Shown here: positions 10,087-18,906 of the stretch, one piece after another
Layout: every line of letters begins with the position of its first letter
Position numbering within the stretch: the stretch's first letter is position 1
Origin: Brevibacillus massiliensis
GTDB taxonomy: Bacteria > Bacillota > Bacilli > Brevibacillales > Brevibacillaceae
DNA: 64,000 nucleotides
Assembly: GCF_000311785.1 (NCBI RefSeq)
Contig: NZ_HE978545.1
Coordinates: 148,021-212,020 of the forward strand
Direction: 5' to 3'
Program-made: the position numbers and the translations under genes
The notes under the pieces: generated by a model
Databases searched by the model: none
What the model saw: the letters and a program-made list of their open reading frames with translations, nothing else
Told to the model about the DNA's origin: nothing

Positions 10087-10713
10087 GTGCACAGACGGGT
10101 TGGACAAACTGTCCGCAGCTACATGCAGGAACACCAAATGCACTATGTATTTACCGTTGTCTTATTTGCGATGGGCATTATCTTCGGCTCGATTGTCGCG
10201 GGTTCGTTGGCGCAGCCGCAAAAGCAGGAACTGTTCAGTTTCATCCAGTACTTTTTCCTGGACCTGCAGGAGCACGGCGTTCCCGATGCAAATGCCCAAT
10301 TCCAGCATTCGTTTGGCTACTACTTGAAAATGGTGGGGATCATGTGGGTGTTCGGCCTGTCTGTTATCGGGCTGCCGATCATTTTGCTGCTGCTTTTCCT
10401 AAAGGGCATGATGGTCGGATTTACGGTCGGCTTCATCGTCAACCAGCTGAAGTGGCAGGGAATCTTGTTTTCGCTGACGGGCATCCTGCCGCAGAACATG
10501 CTGATCGTCCCCGCCCTGTTGATCGTCGGGGTCAGCGGAACGGCCTTCTCCCTCCGGTTGATGCGCACCCGGTTTTTATTTAAAAAGGGAGAGATTTTGC
10601 CTTACTTCGCCACCTATACGGCGACGGCGGCCGGAATGTTGGCGATTCTCACGATAGCAGCCTTATTCGAAGCGTTTGTCACGCCGCATCTGATGCAGTA
10701 CGTCCTCAAGTAA
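10087..10713 (+). CDS. spoIIM: stage II sporulation protein M
   Basis: 208-residue polytopic membrane protein with about five hydrophobic segments and the conserved 'LKMVGIMWVFGLSVIGLP' followed by a glycine-rich 'KGMMVGFTVGF'. SpoIIM works with SpoIID and SpoIIP in the DMP complex, which removes septal peptidoglycan and drives engulfment. GTG at 10087 is used with AGGGAGG 9 nt upstream. Its stop codon overlaps a Fur/PerR-like box in front of fur. The spoIIM-fur order is as in Bacillus. Confidence 0.93.
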   Translation: MHRRVGQTVRSYMQEHQMHYVFTVVLFAMGIIFGSIVAGSLAQPQKQELFSFIQYFFLDLQEHGVPDANAQFQHSFGYYLKMVGIMWVFGLSVIGLPIILLLLFLKGMMVGFTVGFIVNQLKWQGILFSLTGILPQNMLIVPALLIVGVSGTAFSLRLMRTRFLFKKGEILPYFATYTATAAGMLAILTIAALFEAFVTPHLMQYVLK

Positions 10714-10725
10714 GAATTATTATCA
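10711..10725. promoter_or_regulatory. Fur/PerR-like operator upstream of fur
   Basis: TAAGAATTATTATCA matches 12 of 14 specified positions of the Fur box TGATAATnATTATCA and 11 of 14 of the PerR box. It begins within the spoIIM stop codon and ends 13 nt before the fur -35. In B. subtilis fur is under PerR control, so either regulator is possible. Confidence 0.6.
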
Positions 10726-10738
10726 AATAAGAACGTAT

Positions 10739-10768
10739 TTGACTTATTTGAATGCCCTCTACTATAAT
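10739..10768 (+). promoter_or_regulatory. sigma-A promoter of fur
   Basis: TTGACT, 18-nt spacer, TATAAT. An additional perfect inverted repeat, CAAATAAG (10724-10731) and CTTATTTG (10743-10750), straddles the -35 box and could be an operator. Confidence 0.8.
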
Positions 10769-10802
10769 AGGAACAGGTTTCATGCGAACGGGGAGGGGCA
10801 TT

Positions 10803-11264
10803 ATGGACGAGAAGTTAGAAAAAATAAAGCAGCAATTACAATCCCATAACTATAAATTGACACCGCAGCGGGAGGCCACGGTTCGGGTGTTGCTGGAAAA
10901 TGAACAGGATCATCTGAGCGCTGAGGACGTCTATATGCTGGTAAAGGAAAAAGCCCCCGAGATTGGTTTGGCCACCGTATACCGTACCTTGGAACTTTTG
11001 AGTGAACTGAGAATCCTCCACAAAATGAACTTTGGCGATGGAGTTGCCCGCTACGACCTGAGCGATGACAATTCAGAGCATCACCACCACCATCTCGTAT
11101 GCCGCCACTGCGGAACGGTGGATGAGATCTTTGAAGACCTCTTGTCCGGTGTTGATGAGCGCCTGAAGGCCAACTACAACTTTGTCATGTTGGATCATCG
11201 TTTAACCTTTTACGGAATTTGCCACCGCTGCATCGATCATGTCAACATAGAAGATTACAAGTGA
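10803..11264 (+). CDS. fur: Fur-family metal-responsive transcriptional regulator
   Basis: 153 residues. The N-terminal winged helix includes 'LTPQREATVRVLLE' and the recognition segment 'GLATVYRTLELL'. Metal sites are in 'HHHHHLVCRHCG' and the structural zinc uses a second CxxC ('CHRC'). The ATG at 10803 follows GGGAGGGG; the ATG at 10752 would fall inside the promoter. Fur represses iron uptake with Fe2+; the Fur/PerR-like box in its own promoter suggests auto- or PerR regulation. Position after spoIIM supports Fur rather than PerR or Zur. Confidence 0.92.
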   Translation: MDEKLEKIKQQLQSHNYKLTPQREATVRVLLENEQDHLSAEDVYMLVKEKAPEIGLATVYRTLELLSELRILHKMNFGDGVARYDLSDDNSEHHHHHLVCRHCGTVDEIFEDLLSGVDERLKANYNFVMLDHRLTFYGICHRCIDHVNIEDYK

Positions 11265-11269
11265 GTGTA

Positions 11270-11298
11270 AAAACTTCTCCGGGATGGAGGAGTTTTTT
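11270..11298 (+). terminator. Rho-independent terminator after fur
   Basis: AAAACTTCTCC pairs with GGAGGAGTTTT (one G-U) around a 5-nt loop, then a U-run. Confidence 0.85.
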
Positions 11299-11307
11299 CG
11301 TTATCTG

Positions 11308-11384
11308 TGAAAAACGTCTTGACGTTTTTCATAAAACTTAAATGTAACCGCTTGCGGTAACAAAACGGTCATGACCGTTTTGTT
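11308..11384. repeat. cluster of three inverted repeats upstream of ald
   Basis: Three dyads lie in the fur-ald gap. 11308-11331: 11-bp arms TGAAAAACGTC / GACGTTTTTCA with a TT spacer. 11343-11362: TGTAACCGC / GCGGTAACA, one mismatch, again with a TT spacer. 11359-11384: a perfect 26-bp palindrome with half AACAAAACGGTCA. The last two share ACCG/CGGT half-sites and overlap by 4 bp. Perfect symmetry and tiny loops favour protein operators over RNA hairpins. They are candidate sites for regulation of ald. Confidence 0.6.
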
Positions 11385-11443
11385 TGCAAATCGGCGGGTT
11401 GTGGCAAGATAGGGAGGAATCCATTTGCAGGAGGGGTTGCGGT

Positions 11444-12574
11444 ATGATCATCGGAGTTCCCAAAGAGGTAAAAAACAACGAAAACCGCGTAGGGTTGACC
11501 CCGGCAGGGGCAGCCGCCTACAAACATGCCGGTCATGAGGTCATCGTGGAGACACAGGCGGGAGCAGGCAGCGGTTTTACGGATGAGGATTACCAGGCGG
11601 TCGGAGCACAGGTGGTCCAGTCGGCGCAAGAGGTATGGAGCCGAGCGGAGATGATTTGCAAGGTGAAGGAGCCGCTCCCTGAAGAATACGGGTTTTTTCG
11701 CGAGAATCTGATCCTGTTTACCTATCTGCATCTGGCGGCGGAGCGGGAGTTGACGGAGCAGTTGATCGCTAAAAAAGTCGTCGGCATCGCGTATGAAACA
11801 ATTCAAACCGACGACAGGGCGCTTCCGCTCTTGATGCCGATGAGCGAAGTGGCGGGTCGCATGTCCGTTCAGGTGGGAGCGCAGTTTCTCAGCAAGCCGT
11901 ACGGCGGCAAAGGGGTGCTGCTCGGCGGGGTACCGGGAGTTCCACCTGGAAAAGTCGTCATCATCGGCGGCGGGATCGTCGGTACGAATGCGGCAAAGAT
12001 TGCGATCGGCATGGGGGCGGATGTCACCATGATCGACATCAACGCCAACCGGCTGCGCGAATTGGACGATCAGTTCCAGGGACGCTTGAAAACGCTGATG
12101 TCCAATCCCTACAACATCGCCCATGCGGTAAGAGATGCTGATCTGCTGGTCGGGGCGGTGCTGATCCCGGGGGCCCGGGCACCTCATTTGGTTACGGAAG
12201 AGATGGTCAAAACGATGTCCCCCGGCTCGGTGATCGTCGATGTCGCGATTGATCAGGGCGGGTCGATTGAGACGAGCGACCGCATCACCACACACAGCGA
12301 TCCCACCTATGTCAAGCATGGCGTGGTCCACTACGCTGTGGCGAACATGCCTGGGGCAGTCCCGCGGACATCGACGATCGCCTTGTCCAATGTTACCGTA
12401 CCCTATGGGCTGCAGATTGCCGGCAAGGGGTACCGCACAGCCGTCAGCGAAAACCGCGCCCTGGCCCGCGGAGTCAATGTCATCAACGGCAAGATCGTCT
12501 ACGAGGCGGTTGCCAAATCGCTCTCCATGCCGTACACCCCCCTGACCGAGGTCATACCGGAAGCGCGAACCTAG
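11444..12574 (+). CDS. ald: alanine dehydrogenase
   Basis: 376 residues, the usual length. Catalytic Lys75 ('CKVKEP') and His96 ('YLHLAAE') are present, and the NAD-binding Rossmann motif is '[20 protein letters not shown]' (about residues 170-189). It reversibly deaminates L-alanine to pyruvate and ammonia, and in Bacillus supports growth on alanine and sporulation. Start ATG 11444 has GGAGGGG upstream; an in-frame ATG at 11384 would lie in the third palindrome. Monocistronic between the fur terminator and yqzK. Three dyads immediately upstream probably carry its control. Confidence 0.95.
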   Translation: MIIGVPKEVKNNENRVGLTPAGAAAYKHAGHEVIVETQAGAGSGFTDEDYQAVGAQVVQSAQEVWSRAEMICKVKEPLPEEYGFFRENLILFTYLHLAAERELTEQLIAKKVVGIAYETIQTDDRALPLLMPMSEVAGRMSVQVGAQFLSKPYGGKGVLLGGVPGVPPGKVVIIGGGIVGTNAAKIAIGMGADVTMIDINANRLRELDDQFQGRLKTLMSNPYNIAHAVRDADLLVGAVLIPGARAPHLVTEEMVKTMSPGSVIVDVAIDQGGSIETSDRITTHSDPTYVKHGVVHYAVANMPGAVPRTSTIALSNVTVPYGLQIAGKGYRTAVSENRALARGVNVINGKIVYEAVAKSLSMPYTPLTEVIPEART

Positions 12575-12632
12575 CATGTAAAGAGGGACAAGCGCATAAC
12601 ATAAAGTCAAACGATACGCTGGAGGAGCATAT

Positions 12633-12872
12633 ATGGGAATAACATTGCGGCGTCTGATGGAGTTGGTCCGCTTCTTCCTCGTCTTTATCACCTGTTCTCT
12701 GGTGTGCTATGCCATCGTGATGTTCTTGTCAGATCGGTTTTTGCCGGGCAATCCGTACCGGGAGCCGCACGGCAATGCGGTCAAGGTCGTGAAGGCGGTT
12801 CAAAACGAGCCGGCTGCTGATTTTGAGTGGTATCTGCGGAGGGTTCAGCTATTCTATTTGGTCGGTGAGTAA
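12633..12872 (+). CDS. yqzK: YqzK family (DUF4227) membrane protein
   Basis: 79 residues with one membrane segment near residues 9-31 and a conserved tail 'YREPHGNAVKV'. It matches the small YqzK/DUF4227 proteins encoded between fur and xerD in Bacillales. Function is unknown. GGAGGAG precedes the ATG. Confidence 0.8.
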   Translation: MGITLRRLMELVRFFLVFITCSLVCYAIVMFLSDRFLPGNPYREPHGNAVKVVKAVQNEPAADFEWYLRRVQLFYLVGE

Positions 12873-12960
12873 GGACAGCTTTTCGTCCAAAAAAAGAGGA
12901 GTTTGTCCGCCAGGTGTGGAATGATTATGTGAACACATCACCTGAAGGAGACGTCCGCCG

Positions 12961-13848
12961 ATGGATATGCTCATCGACCACTTTACACACTATCTCGCAG
13001 TAGAAAAAGGGCTGGCGGCAAATACCCTCGAATCCTACCAACGAGATCTGGTCACTTATGTATCCTACCTTCGCGAACAGGGAGTTACCCGGATTGAAGA
13101 GACGACACGCGGTCAGATCATCGGCTATTTGTTGATGCTGCAGGAAAAAGGCAGAGCGACAGCCACCTTGTCCCGCAACCTGGCGTCGATTCGCGCCTTC
13201 TACCAATTTCTCGTCCGCGACAGGTACCTGGACAAGGATCCGTCGATTCACCTGGAGACGCCGAAGATTGAAAAGCGCTTGCCCAAGGTGCTGGCGGTGG
13301 ATGAAGTGGAGCGGCTGCTCGAGGGGCCGGTTACCAGCAGACCCGCAGGGCTGCGGGACAAGGCCATGCTGGAGCTGCTGTATGCGACGGGTATTCGCGT
13401 CTCCGAACTGGTTCATCTGCACGTGGGAGACGTGAATTTGGATATGGGATTTCTCAAGTGCATGGGAAAAGGCTCGAAGGAAAGGATTATTCCGCTGGGC
13501 AGAACCGCGATTGATGTCGTCCGGGAGTACATAATGACAGGCCGGCCGCGCCTGTTGAAGCAAAAGAGTGAAACCGCCCTGTTCCTCAACCACTTGGGGA
13601 AGCGGATCACGCGCCAGGGGTTTTGGAAGATCATCAAGAAGTACGCCGTGCAGGCAAATATCCGGGCGGGAATTACCCCGCATACACTGCGGCATTCGTT
13701 TGCCACCCATCTGCTCGAGAATGGCGCCGACCTGCGTTCGGTTCAGGAAATGTTGGGGCACGCCGACATCTCCACCACACAAATTTACACGCATGTGACT
13801 CGTACGCGGATCAAAGACGTCTATGCGAAAACCCATCCGAGAGCATAA
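12961..13848 (+). CDS. xerD: site-specific tyrosine recombinase XerD
   Basis: 295 residues. The SAM-like N-terminal core-binding domain ('[19 protein letters not shown]') is followed by the catalytic domain with all expected residues: Arg146, a Lys at about 170-173, His241, Arg244, His267 and nucleophile Tyr276 ('STTQIYTHV'). With its partner recombinase it resolves chromosome dimers at dif. AAGGAG precedes the ATG. A terminator overlaps its stop codon. Confidence 0.94.
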   Translation: MDMLIDHFTHYLAVEKGLAANTLESYQRDLVTYVSYLREQGVTRIEETTRGQIIGYLLMLQEKGRATATLSRNLASIRAFYQFLVRDRYLDKDPSIHLETPKIEKRLPKVLAVDEVERLLEGPVTSRPAGLRDKAMLELLYATGIRVSELVHLHVGDVNLDMGFLKCMGKGSKERIIPLGRTAIDVVREYIMTGRPRLLKQKSETALFLNHLGKRITRQGFWKIIKKYAVQANIRAGITPHTLRHSFATHLLENGADLRSVQEMLGHADISTTQIYTHVTRTRIKDVYAKTHPRA

Positions 13849-13860
13849 GCTCTCTTTTTT
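13839..13860 (+). terminator. Rho-independent terminator overlapping the xerD stop codon
   Basis: GAGAGC-ATAA-GCTCTC followed by six T; the TAA stop of xerD is in the loop. Confidence 0.75.
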
Positions 13861-13902
13861 CTGGGCGCTGCCGCAAAACCACTGACAACAAAGGAGGGCT
13901 TC

Positions 13903-15081
13903 ATGATGCCACGTTTTTCGCGCGTTTTTTTAATCGTATTGGACAGTGTCGGAATTGGCGAACTGCCGGATGCTGCCCGCTTCCATGACGAAGGAGCGAA
14001 CACGCTGGGCCACATCGCCGAGCGGGTAACCGGTTTTGCGCTGCCCAATCTGGCTCGGCTCGGTCTCGGCAATATTGCACCGCTTCACAACGTGCCCGAA
14101 ACAGCCTCACCCATGGCAGATTGGGGCAAAATGAAAGAGATTTCGATTGGGAAGGATACGACCACCGGCCATTGGGAGATCATGGGCCTGCATGTAGCGA
14201 CGCCGTTTCGCACGTATCCGGACGGATTTCCGGAAGAGCTGATCCGGACGTTCGAGCAGCGGATCGGCAGAAAGGTGCTGGGAAATAAAGTGGCGTCGGG
14301 TACGGAGATCATCGACGAGCTTGGCGAGGAGCATATGCGTACCGGGGCGGTCATCGTCTACACCTCGGCTGACAGCGTATTTCAGATCGCGGCCCACGAA
14401 GACGTCATTCCGCTCGATGAGCTGTACCGCATTTGTGAAGTGGCCCGCGAACTGACGCTGCAGGACGAGTTTGCCGTCACCCGGGTCATCGCCCGCCCGT
14501 TCGTCGGACAACCCGGTTCCTTCATCCGCACGGCCAACAGGCATGATTACTCGGTCAAACCGTTTGGACCGACGGTGATGAACCGGCTGGCCGACGCCGG
14601 CTTGGCCTCGATCGCGATCGGCAAGATCAGTGACATTTACGACGGGGAAGGCGTTACCCGGGCGATCCGGACAAAAGACAACATGGACGGGGTAGATCAG
14701 CTGCTGACGACGATGAAAGAGGAGTTTACGGGGCTCAGCTTTGTCAACTTGGTCGACTTTGACGCGAAATACGGCCACCGCCGCGACCCCGAGGGCTACG
14801 GAAAGGCGCTGATGGAGTTTGACGGGCGCGTTCCGGAACTCCTGGAGGCGCTTGGAGAGGACAGCTTGCTGATCATCACCGCCGACCACGGGAATGACCC
14901 TGTCCATCACGGAACCGACCATACGCGGGAGTACGTGCCGCTGCTTGTTTTCCACAAGGGGATAACGGCCGGCAAAAGCCTGGGTGTGCGCGAGACCTTT
15001 GCCGATGTCGGCGCGACGATCGCCGACAACTTCGGCGTTCAGATGCCTGCCATTGGGCGAAGCTTTTTGGCCGATATTTGA
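13903..15081 (+). CDS. deoB: phosphopentomutase
   Basis: 392 residues of the alkaline phosphatase superfamily: metal-binding '[14 protein letters not shown]' at the N-terminus, the phosphothreonine region '[13 protein letters not shown]' and the C-terminal '[19 protein letters not shown]'. It converts (deoxy)ribose 1-phosphate to the 5-phosphate, the step after the phosphorylases encoded next. Two ATGs (13903, 13906) follow GGAGG. It opens a nucleoside-salvage operon with punA, a broken punA copy and pdp. Confidence 0.95.
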   Translation: MMPRFSRVFLIVLDSVGIGELPDAARFHDEGANTLGHIAERVTGFALPNLARLGLGNIAPLHNVPETASPMADWGKMKEISIGKDTTTGHWEIMGLHVATPFRTYPDGFPEELIRTFEQRIGRKVLGNKVASGTEIIDELGEEHMRTGAVIVYTSADSVFQIAAHEDVIPLDELYRICEVARELTLQDEFAVTRVIARPFVGQPGSFIRTANRHDYSVKPFGPTVMNRLADAGLASIAIGKISDIYDGEGVTRAIRTKDNMDGVDQLLTTMKEEFTGLSFVNLVDFDAKYGHRRDPEGYGKALMEFDGRVPELLEALGEDSLLIITADHGNDPVHHGTDHTREYVPLLVFHKGITAGKSLGVRETFADVGATIADNFGVQMPAIGRSFLADI

Positions 15082-15114
15082 CCAGAGAACAAGAGAATGT
15101 GAGGAGAAAACAGG

Positions 15115-15927
15115 ATGGATAACAAAATTTTGGAAGCAAAGCGATTCATTGAAGAAAAGATTGCAACAAGGCCACAGGTGGGCCTCGTTCTGGGCTCAGG
15201 GCTGGGCGTGCTGGCGGACGAGATCGAAGATGCCGTCGTCATTCCTTACCACGAAATTCCTCACTTTACCACGTCGACGGTGGAAGGACATAAAGGGCAG
15301 CTGGTGATCGGCAGACTGGAAGGGAAACAGGTTGTCGCCATGCAGGGGCGTTTTCACTATTACGAGGGACATGACCTCAGCGCCGTCGTCTTCCCGATCC
15401 GGGTCATGAAGGCAATCGGCGTCGAAACGATTCTGGTGACCAATGCGGCGGGCGGAATCAACACCAGCTACCGCCCGGGAGACCTGATGCTGATCGCCGA
15501 CCACCTCAACCTGACCTTCCGCAATCCGCTGATCGGACCGAATGACGAATCTCTCGGCGTTCGCTTCCCGGATATGTCCGAGGCGTATTCCAAGCGACTG
15601 CGGGCCCTTGCCAAGGAAGCGGCCGGCGAACTCGGCATTCACCTGCAAGAGGGCGTCTACGCCGGACTGCTCGGACCAAGTTACGAGACACCTGCAGAGA
15701 TCCGCATGCTGCGAACGCTTGGCGGTGATGCAGTCGGGATGTCTACCGTACCGGAGGTAATCGTCGCCCGCCACATGGGAGTGGAGGTACTCGGCATCTC
15801 CTGTATCAGCAATGTTGCCGCCGGGATTTTGGATCAGCCGCTGAGCCACGAAGAAGTAATGGAGACGACGGAAAGGGTGAAAGAACAGTTCCTTGCCCTC
15901 ATGCACAGGATCATCGCCAAAATGTAG
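15115..15927 (+). CDS. punA: purine nucleoside phosphorylase, trimeric type
   Basis: 270 residues. Motifs: 'LVLGSGLGVLADEIE', phosphate-site 'MQGRFHYYEGHD', base-site 'VTNAAGGINTSYRPGDLMLI', 'GPSYETPAEIRMLR' and 'GMSTVPEVIVARHMG'. It splits inosine and guanosine (or deoxy forms) with phosphate to release the base and (deoxy)ribose 1-phosphate for DeoB. The gene is intact, unlike the tandem copy that follows. Confidence 0.94.
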   Translation: MDNKILEAKRFIEEKIATRPQVGLVLGSGLGVLADEIEDAVVIPYHEIPHFTTSTVEGHKGQLVIGRLEGKQVVAMQGRFHYYEGHDLSAVVFPIRVMKAIGVETILVTNAAGGINTSYRPGDLMLIADHLNLTFRNPLIGPNDESLGVRFPDMSEAYSKRLRALAKEAAGELGIHLQEGVYAGLLGPSYETPAEIRMLRTLGGDAVGMSTVPEVIVARHMGVEVLGISCISNVAAGILDQPLSHEEVMETTERVKEQFLALMHRIIAKM

Positions 15928-15946
15928 AGAAGGAAGGCGGTCCAGG

Positions 15947-16697
15947 ATGGAAGACAAGCTGACGAAGATCAAGGAGGCAGCTTCGTATATTGCCGAACGG
16001 CTGAAGTGTGCGCCGCGTGCCGGGCTCATTTTGGGGTCGGGTCTGGGCGTACTTGCCGATGAGATCGAAGAGGGCGTGCGGATTCCCTACGAGGAAATCC
16101 CCCATTTTCCGGTGTCGACGGTGGCCGGTCACGCCGGACGTCTTGCAGCGGGAATCTTGAACGGCACACCGGTCATCGCCATGCAGGGGCGCTTTCACTA
16201 TTACGAAGGCTACAGTATGAGCGAAGTCACCTTTCCGGTGTACGTGATGAAAAAGCTTGGGGTCGAGACACTGATCGTGACCAATGCGGCCGGATCCGCT
16301 GATCGGGCCCAATCTGGCAGAGTTCGGCCCCCGGTTTCCCGACATGTCGAAGGCTTATGCCAGCGAGCTGCTGAAGATGGCGCAAACCAAGGCAGATGAA
16401 CTGGGATTCAAGGCGCAAACAGGGGTCTACTGCGCCATCAGCGGGCCCGCCTACATGACGCCGGCAGAGTTGATCATGCTGAGGCGCGTCGGCGGAGATG
16501 CGGTGGGCATGTCGACGGTACCGGAAGTGATTGTCGCAAACCATGCCGGCATGCGGGTGCTCGGGATCTCCTGTATTACGGATATGGCGCTCGGCGAAGA
16601 GCTGGAGCCGCTTACCCATGAACAGGTCATGGAGGTAGCCAACCGCACCCGGCCGCGTTTTATTTCACTCGTGAAAAGTATAGTAACCGGGGTATAA
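15947..16697 (+). pseudogene. second purine nucleoside phosphorylase, disrupted by an internal deletion and frameshift
   Basis: The 5' part (frame from ATG 15947) matches punA through 'GVETLIVTNAAG', then at about 16292-16296 jumps to sequence that in the intact copy lies about 71 bp further on ('PLIGPN'). The loss is not a multiple of three, so the frame shifts: the first part reads on to a stop at 16399 and the rest continues in another frame to 16697 ('GPAYMTPAELIMLR', 'GMSTVPEVIVANHAG'). The missing part contains the purine-binding glycine loop and following strand. A 71-bp loss is not a typical sequencing error, but collapse between paralogous copies in assembly is possible. Downstream pdp starts 4 nt later. 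Confidence 0.85.
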
Positions 16698-16700
16698 ACA

Positions 16701-18002
16701 ATGAGGATGACAGATGTAATTGCAAAAAAACGGGACGGACACGAACTTTCGCGCGAAGAAATCTACGAGCTGGTCAAGGGATACACAGACGGTTCCATTC
16801 CCGACTACCAGATGGCGGCGTGGGCGATGGCAGTCTACTTCCAAGGGATGACGCCGCGGGAAACGGCGGACTTGACGATGGCGATGGTCGAATCGGGCGA
16901 CCAGCTTGACCTCTCGGCAATCCCGGGGATCAAGGTGGATAAGCACAGTACCGGGGGAGTGGGAGACAAGATTACCTTAGTAGTCGCCCCCTTGGTCGCT
17001 TCCGCCGGCATCCCCGTAGCCAAGATGTCGGGGCGGGGCCTCGGATTCTCCGGCGGGACGATCGACAAGCTGGAGTCTTTTGCCGGGTTTCAAGTAGAGC
17101 TTTCGCAAGCAGATTTTTTCAGGCAAGTACGCGATATCGGTGTCGCTGTCATCGGCCAAACGGGAAACCTGGCTCCCGCTGACAAAAAACTGTACGCCCT
17201 GCGCGATGTCACGGCTACCGTCGAGGCTGTGCCGCTGATCGCCAGTTCGATCATGTCAAAGAAGATCGCGGCGGGTGCCGATGCGATTCTGCTGGACGTA
17301 AAAGTGGGCAAGGGCGCTTTTATGAAGACGCTGGAAGAGGCCGAGACACTGGCGAGGGCGATGGTTGCAATCGGCGAACAGGTAGGGCGGAAAACGGTCG
17401 CGGTGATCAGCGATATGAACCAACCGCTCGGCTACGCTGTCGGCAACGCGCTGGAAGTGCGGGAGGCGATTGACACGCTGGCAGGCAAAGGGCCGGACGA
17501 CTTGTCTGAACTGGCGCTCACGATCGGCGCTCACATGCTGGTTCTCGGGCAGGCAGAGGCCGATTTTACCGCGGCCTACGAACTGCTTCGCCAGCAGCTC
17601 GCAAATGGCAAAGCGCTGGCCAAACTGGCTGAGTTGGTCAGCGCGCAGGGGGGCCGTGCAGAAGCAGTCGAAAATCCTTCCCTGCTGCCGCGCTCGTCCC
17701 ATCAGATCGAAGTAAAGTGCAGTCAGGCCGGCTGCATCTCCGGGATCGACGCCGAGCGGATCGGCCACGCTTCCGTGGTTCTGGGGGCCGGCAGGCTGAC
17801 AAAAGGAGCGCCGATCGATTACGCTGTCGGCATCGTCCTTTCGAAAAAAGTCGGGGCCGAGGTGGCCCCCGGCGATACGCTTGCCGTCATCCACGCCAAT
17901 GATCTGCAGCTTGCCGAAACAGCCCGGCAGGAGGTTGAAGCTGCGTTTTCCATTGCCGCAGAAAGCGTGCAAACGCAGCCGTTGATTCGTAAAATAATAT
18001 AA
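16701..18002 (+). CDS. pdp: pyrimidine-nucleoside phosphorylase
   Basis: 433 residues. The family signature 'SGRGLGFSGGTIDKLESF' and phosphate loop 'KHSTGGVGDKITL' are present; the N-terminal 'ELVKGYTDGSIPDYQMAAW' is the helical domain and the C-terminus holds the alpha/beta domain. It phosphorolyses uridine, thymidine and deoxyuridine. ATG 16701 (MRMTDVIAKKRDG) fits the family start although the ribosome site (GGGG) is weak, so translation may depend on coupling to the upstream reading frame that now ends 4 nt earlier. Confidence 0.94.
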   Translation: MRMTDVIAKKRDGHELSREEIYELVKGYTDGSIPDYQMAAWAMAVYFQGMTPRETADLTMAMVESGDQLDLSAIPGIKVDKHSTGGVGDKITLVVAPLVASAGIPVAKMSGRGLGFSGGTIDKLESFAGFQVELSQADFFRQVRDIGVAVIGQTGNLAPADKKLYALRDVTATVEAVPLIASSIMSKKIAAGADAILLDVKVGKGAFMKTLEEAETLARAMVAIGEQVGRKTVAVISDMNQPLGYAVGNALEVREAIDTLAGKGPDDLSELALTIGAHMLVLGQAEADFTAAYELLRQQLANGKALAKLAELVSAQGGRAEAVENPSLLPRSSHQIEVKCSQAGCISGIDAERIGHASVVLGAGRLTKGAPIDYAVGIVLSKKVGAEVAPGDTLAVIHANDLQLAETARQEVEAAFSIAAESVQTQPLIRKII

Positions 18003-18214
18003 AGTTTCAATAAAAAACTTATCTTTTTTTATCGATCTGGAAAGTTTAACCTTGTACAGCCTGAAGCGAAGAGGTTAGGCTTTCCAGAACGTCTATCTGT
18101 GATGCCCGAGTGACAACGCATTTTCCCCCGGGGCCTTTTTTTGCTTCGAATAAAAAATAATTTTACAGATAAAATGCGCTTTATAATGTTTTATTTTCGT
18201 TTAGCCAAATTCCG
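18003..18214. repeat. AT-rich gap with a 17-bp imperfect inverted repeat
   Basis: The pdp-lrp gap is 355 bp without a gene. A weak A/T hairpin with seven T at 18001-18030 could end the pdp transcript. The arms TCTGGAAAGTTTAACCT (18036-18052) and AGGTTAGGCTTTCCAGA (18072-18088) pair over 17 positions as RNA, with two G-U pairs and a 19-nt loop. Then GCCCG (18104) and CGGGGC with seven T (18136-18142) suggest another poorly formed terminator. The dyad matches no riboswitch or leader I know. Confidence 0.45.
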
Positions 18215-18243
18215 TTGACACCGCTATCATTTCAGTTTATTTT
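18215..18243 (+). promoter_or_regulatory. sigma-A promoter of the Lrp-type regulator gene
   Basis: TTGACA, 17-nt spacer, TATTTT, in AT-rich DNA. The leader that follows is about 110 nt and holds TACGA-AAAA-TCGTA. Confidence 0.6.
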
Positions 18244-18357
18244 AAATTTAACAGATTGAACTGCTGTGATTTTTGCGAATTTCGTAAATACGCTATTAAC
18301 GTATACGAAAAATCGTACAAGACGTTTGCAAGAAATGTAGGTATTGGAGAGCTGCCA

Positions 18358-18822
18358 GTGAAAAAATTGGACCATATCGACAGACACATCTTGCAAATCC
18401 TCCAAGAAGACGGCAGAGTCCCCTATACAGAAATTGCTAATCAGCTGGGATTAAGCGAGGGGACGATCCGTTCCCGCATTGCGCGGATGGTTCAAGACGG
18501 GGTGTTTACCTTTGTCATCCGGACGAATCCCGAAAAAATGGGCTTGCACGTTCAGGCGATCATCGGACTCACGACAAGACTGGGCTGGCAGGCTCAAGTG
18601 GCCCAGGCATTATGCAAACTTCCGCAAATCCGGTTCGTCGGTGCGTTCAGCGGCAAGCACGACTTGATTGTTTCTGCTTTGTTTCACGATAATGAAGCGT
18701 TGGTCTCGTTCGTCAATGAACGGCTGTCACAGATCGAAGGAATTGTCTCGGCAGACGTCTCAATCGAATTGAAGCAATACAAAGACTATTCCTGTCTCGT
18801 TCATGATGACGACGTTTCTTGA
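18358..18822 (+). CDS. Lrp/AsnC family transcriptional regulator
   Basis: 154 residues. The start 'MKKLDHIDRHILQILQEDGR' and helix-turn-helix 'YTEIANQLGLSEGTIRSRIA' are typical; residues ~65-145 form the RAM ligand-binding domain ('GAFSGKHDLIVSALFHD'). GTG 18358 is preferred (GGAGAG 7 nt upstream, canonical N-terminus) over ATG 18256, which lies inside the leader. Lrp-type proteins sense amino acids; the oligopeptide transporter genes start 85 bp downstream on the same strand, so it may control them. Confidence 0.85.
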   Translation: MKKLDHIDRHILQILQEDGRVPYTEIANQLGLSEGTIRSRIARMVQDGVFTFVIRTNPEKMGLHVQAIIGLTTRLGWQAQVAQALCKLPQIRFVGAFSGKHDLIVSALFHDNEALVSFVNERLSQIEGIVSADVSIELKQYKDYSCLVHDDDVS

Positions 18823-18906
18823 TTGTGAGAGGAGTTGATGCCGGGTTTTCCAAACGCATGCCTGATTGTCAGAAAAGATAGTAAAATTTCTTACTTGGGG
18901 GTTGTT

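Noticed and set aside
18001..18030. A/T-only hairpin with seven T after pdp as a firm terminator
   Set aside because: The 6-bp stem has almost no G-C pairs; it is mentioned only as a weak possibility.
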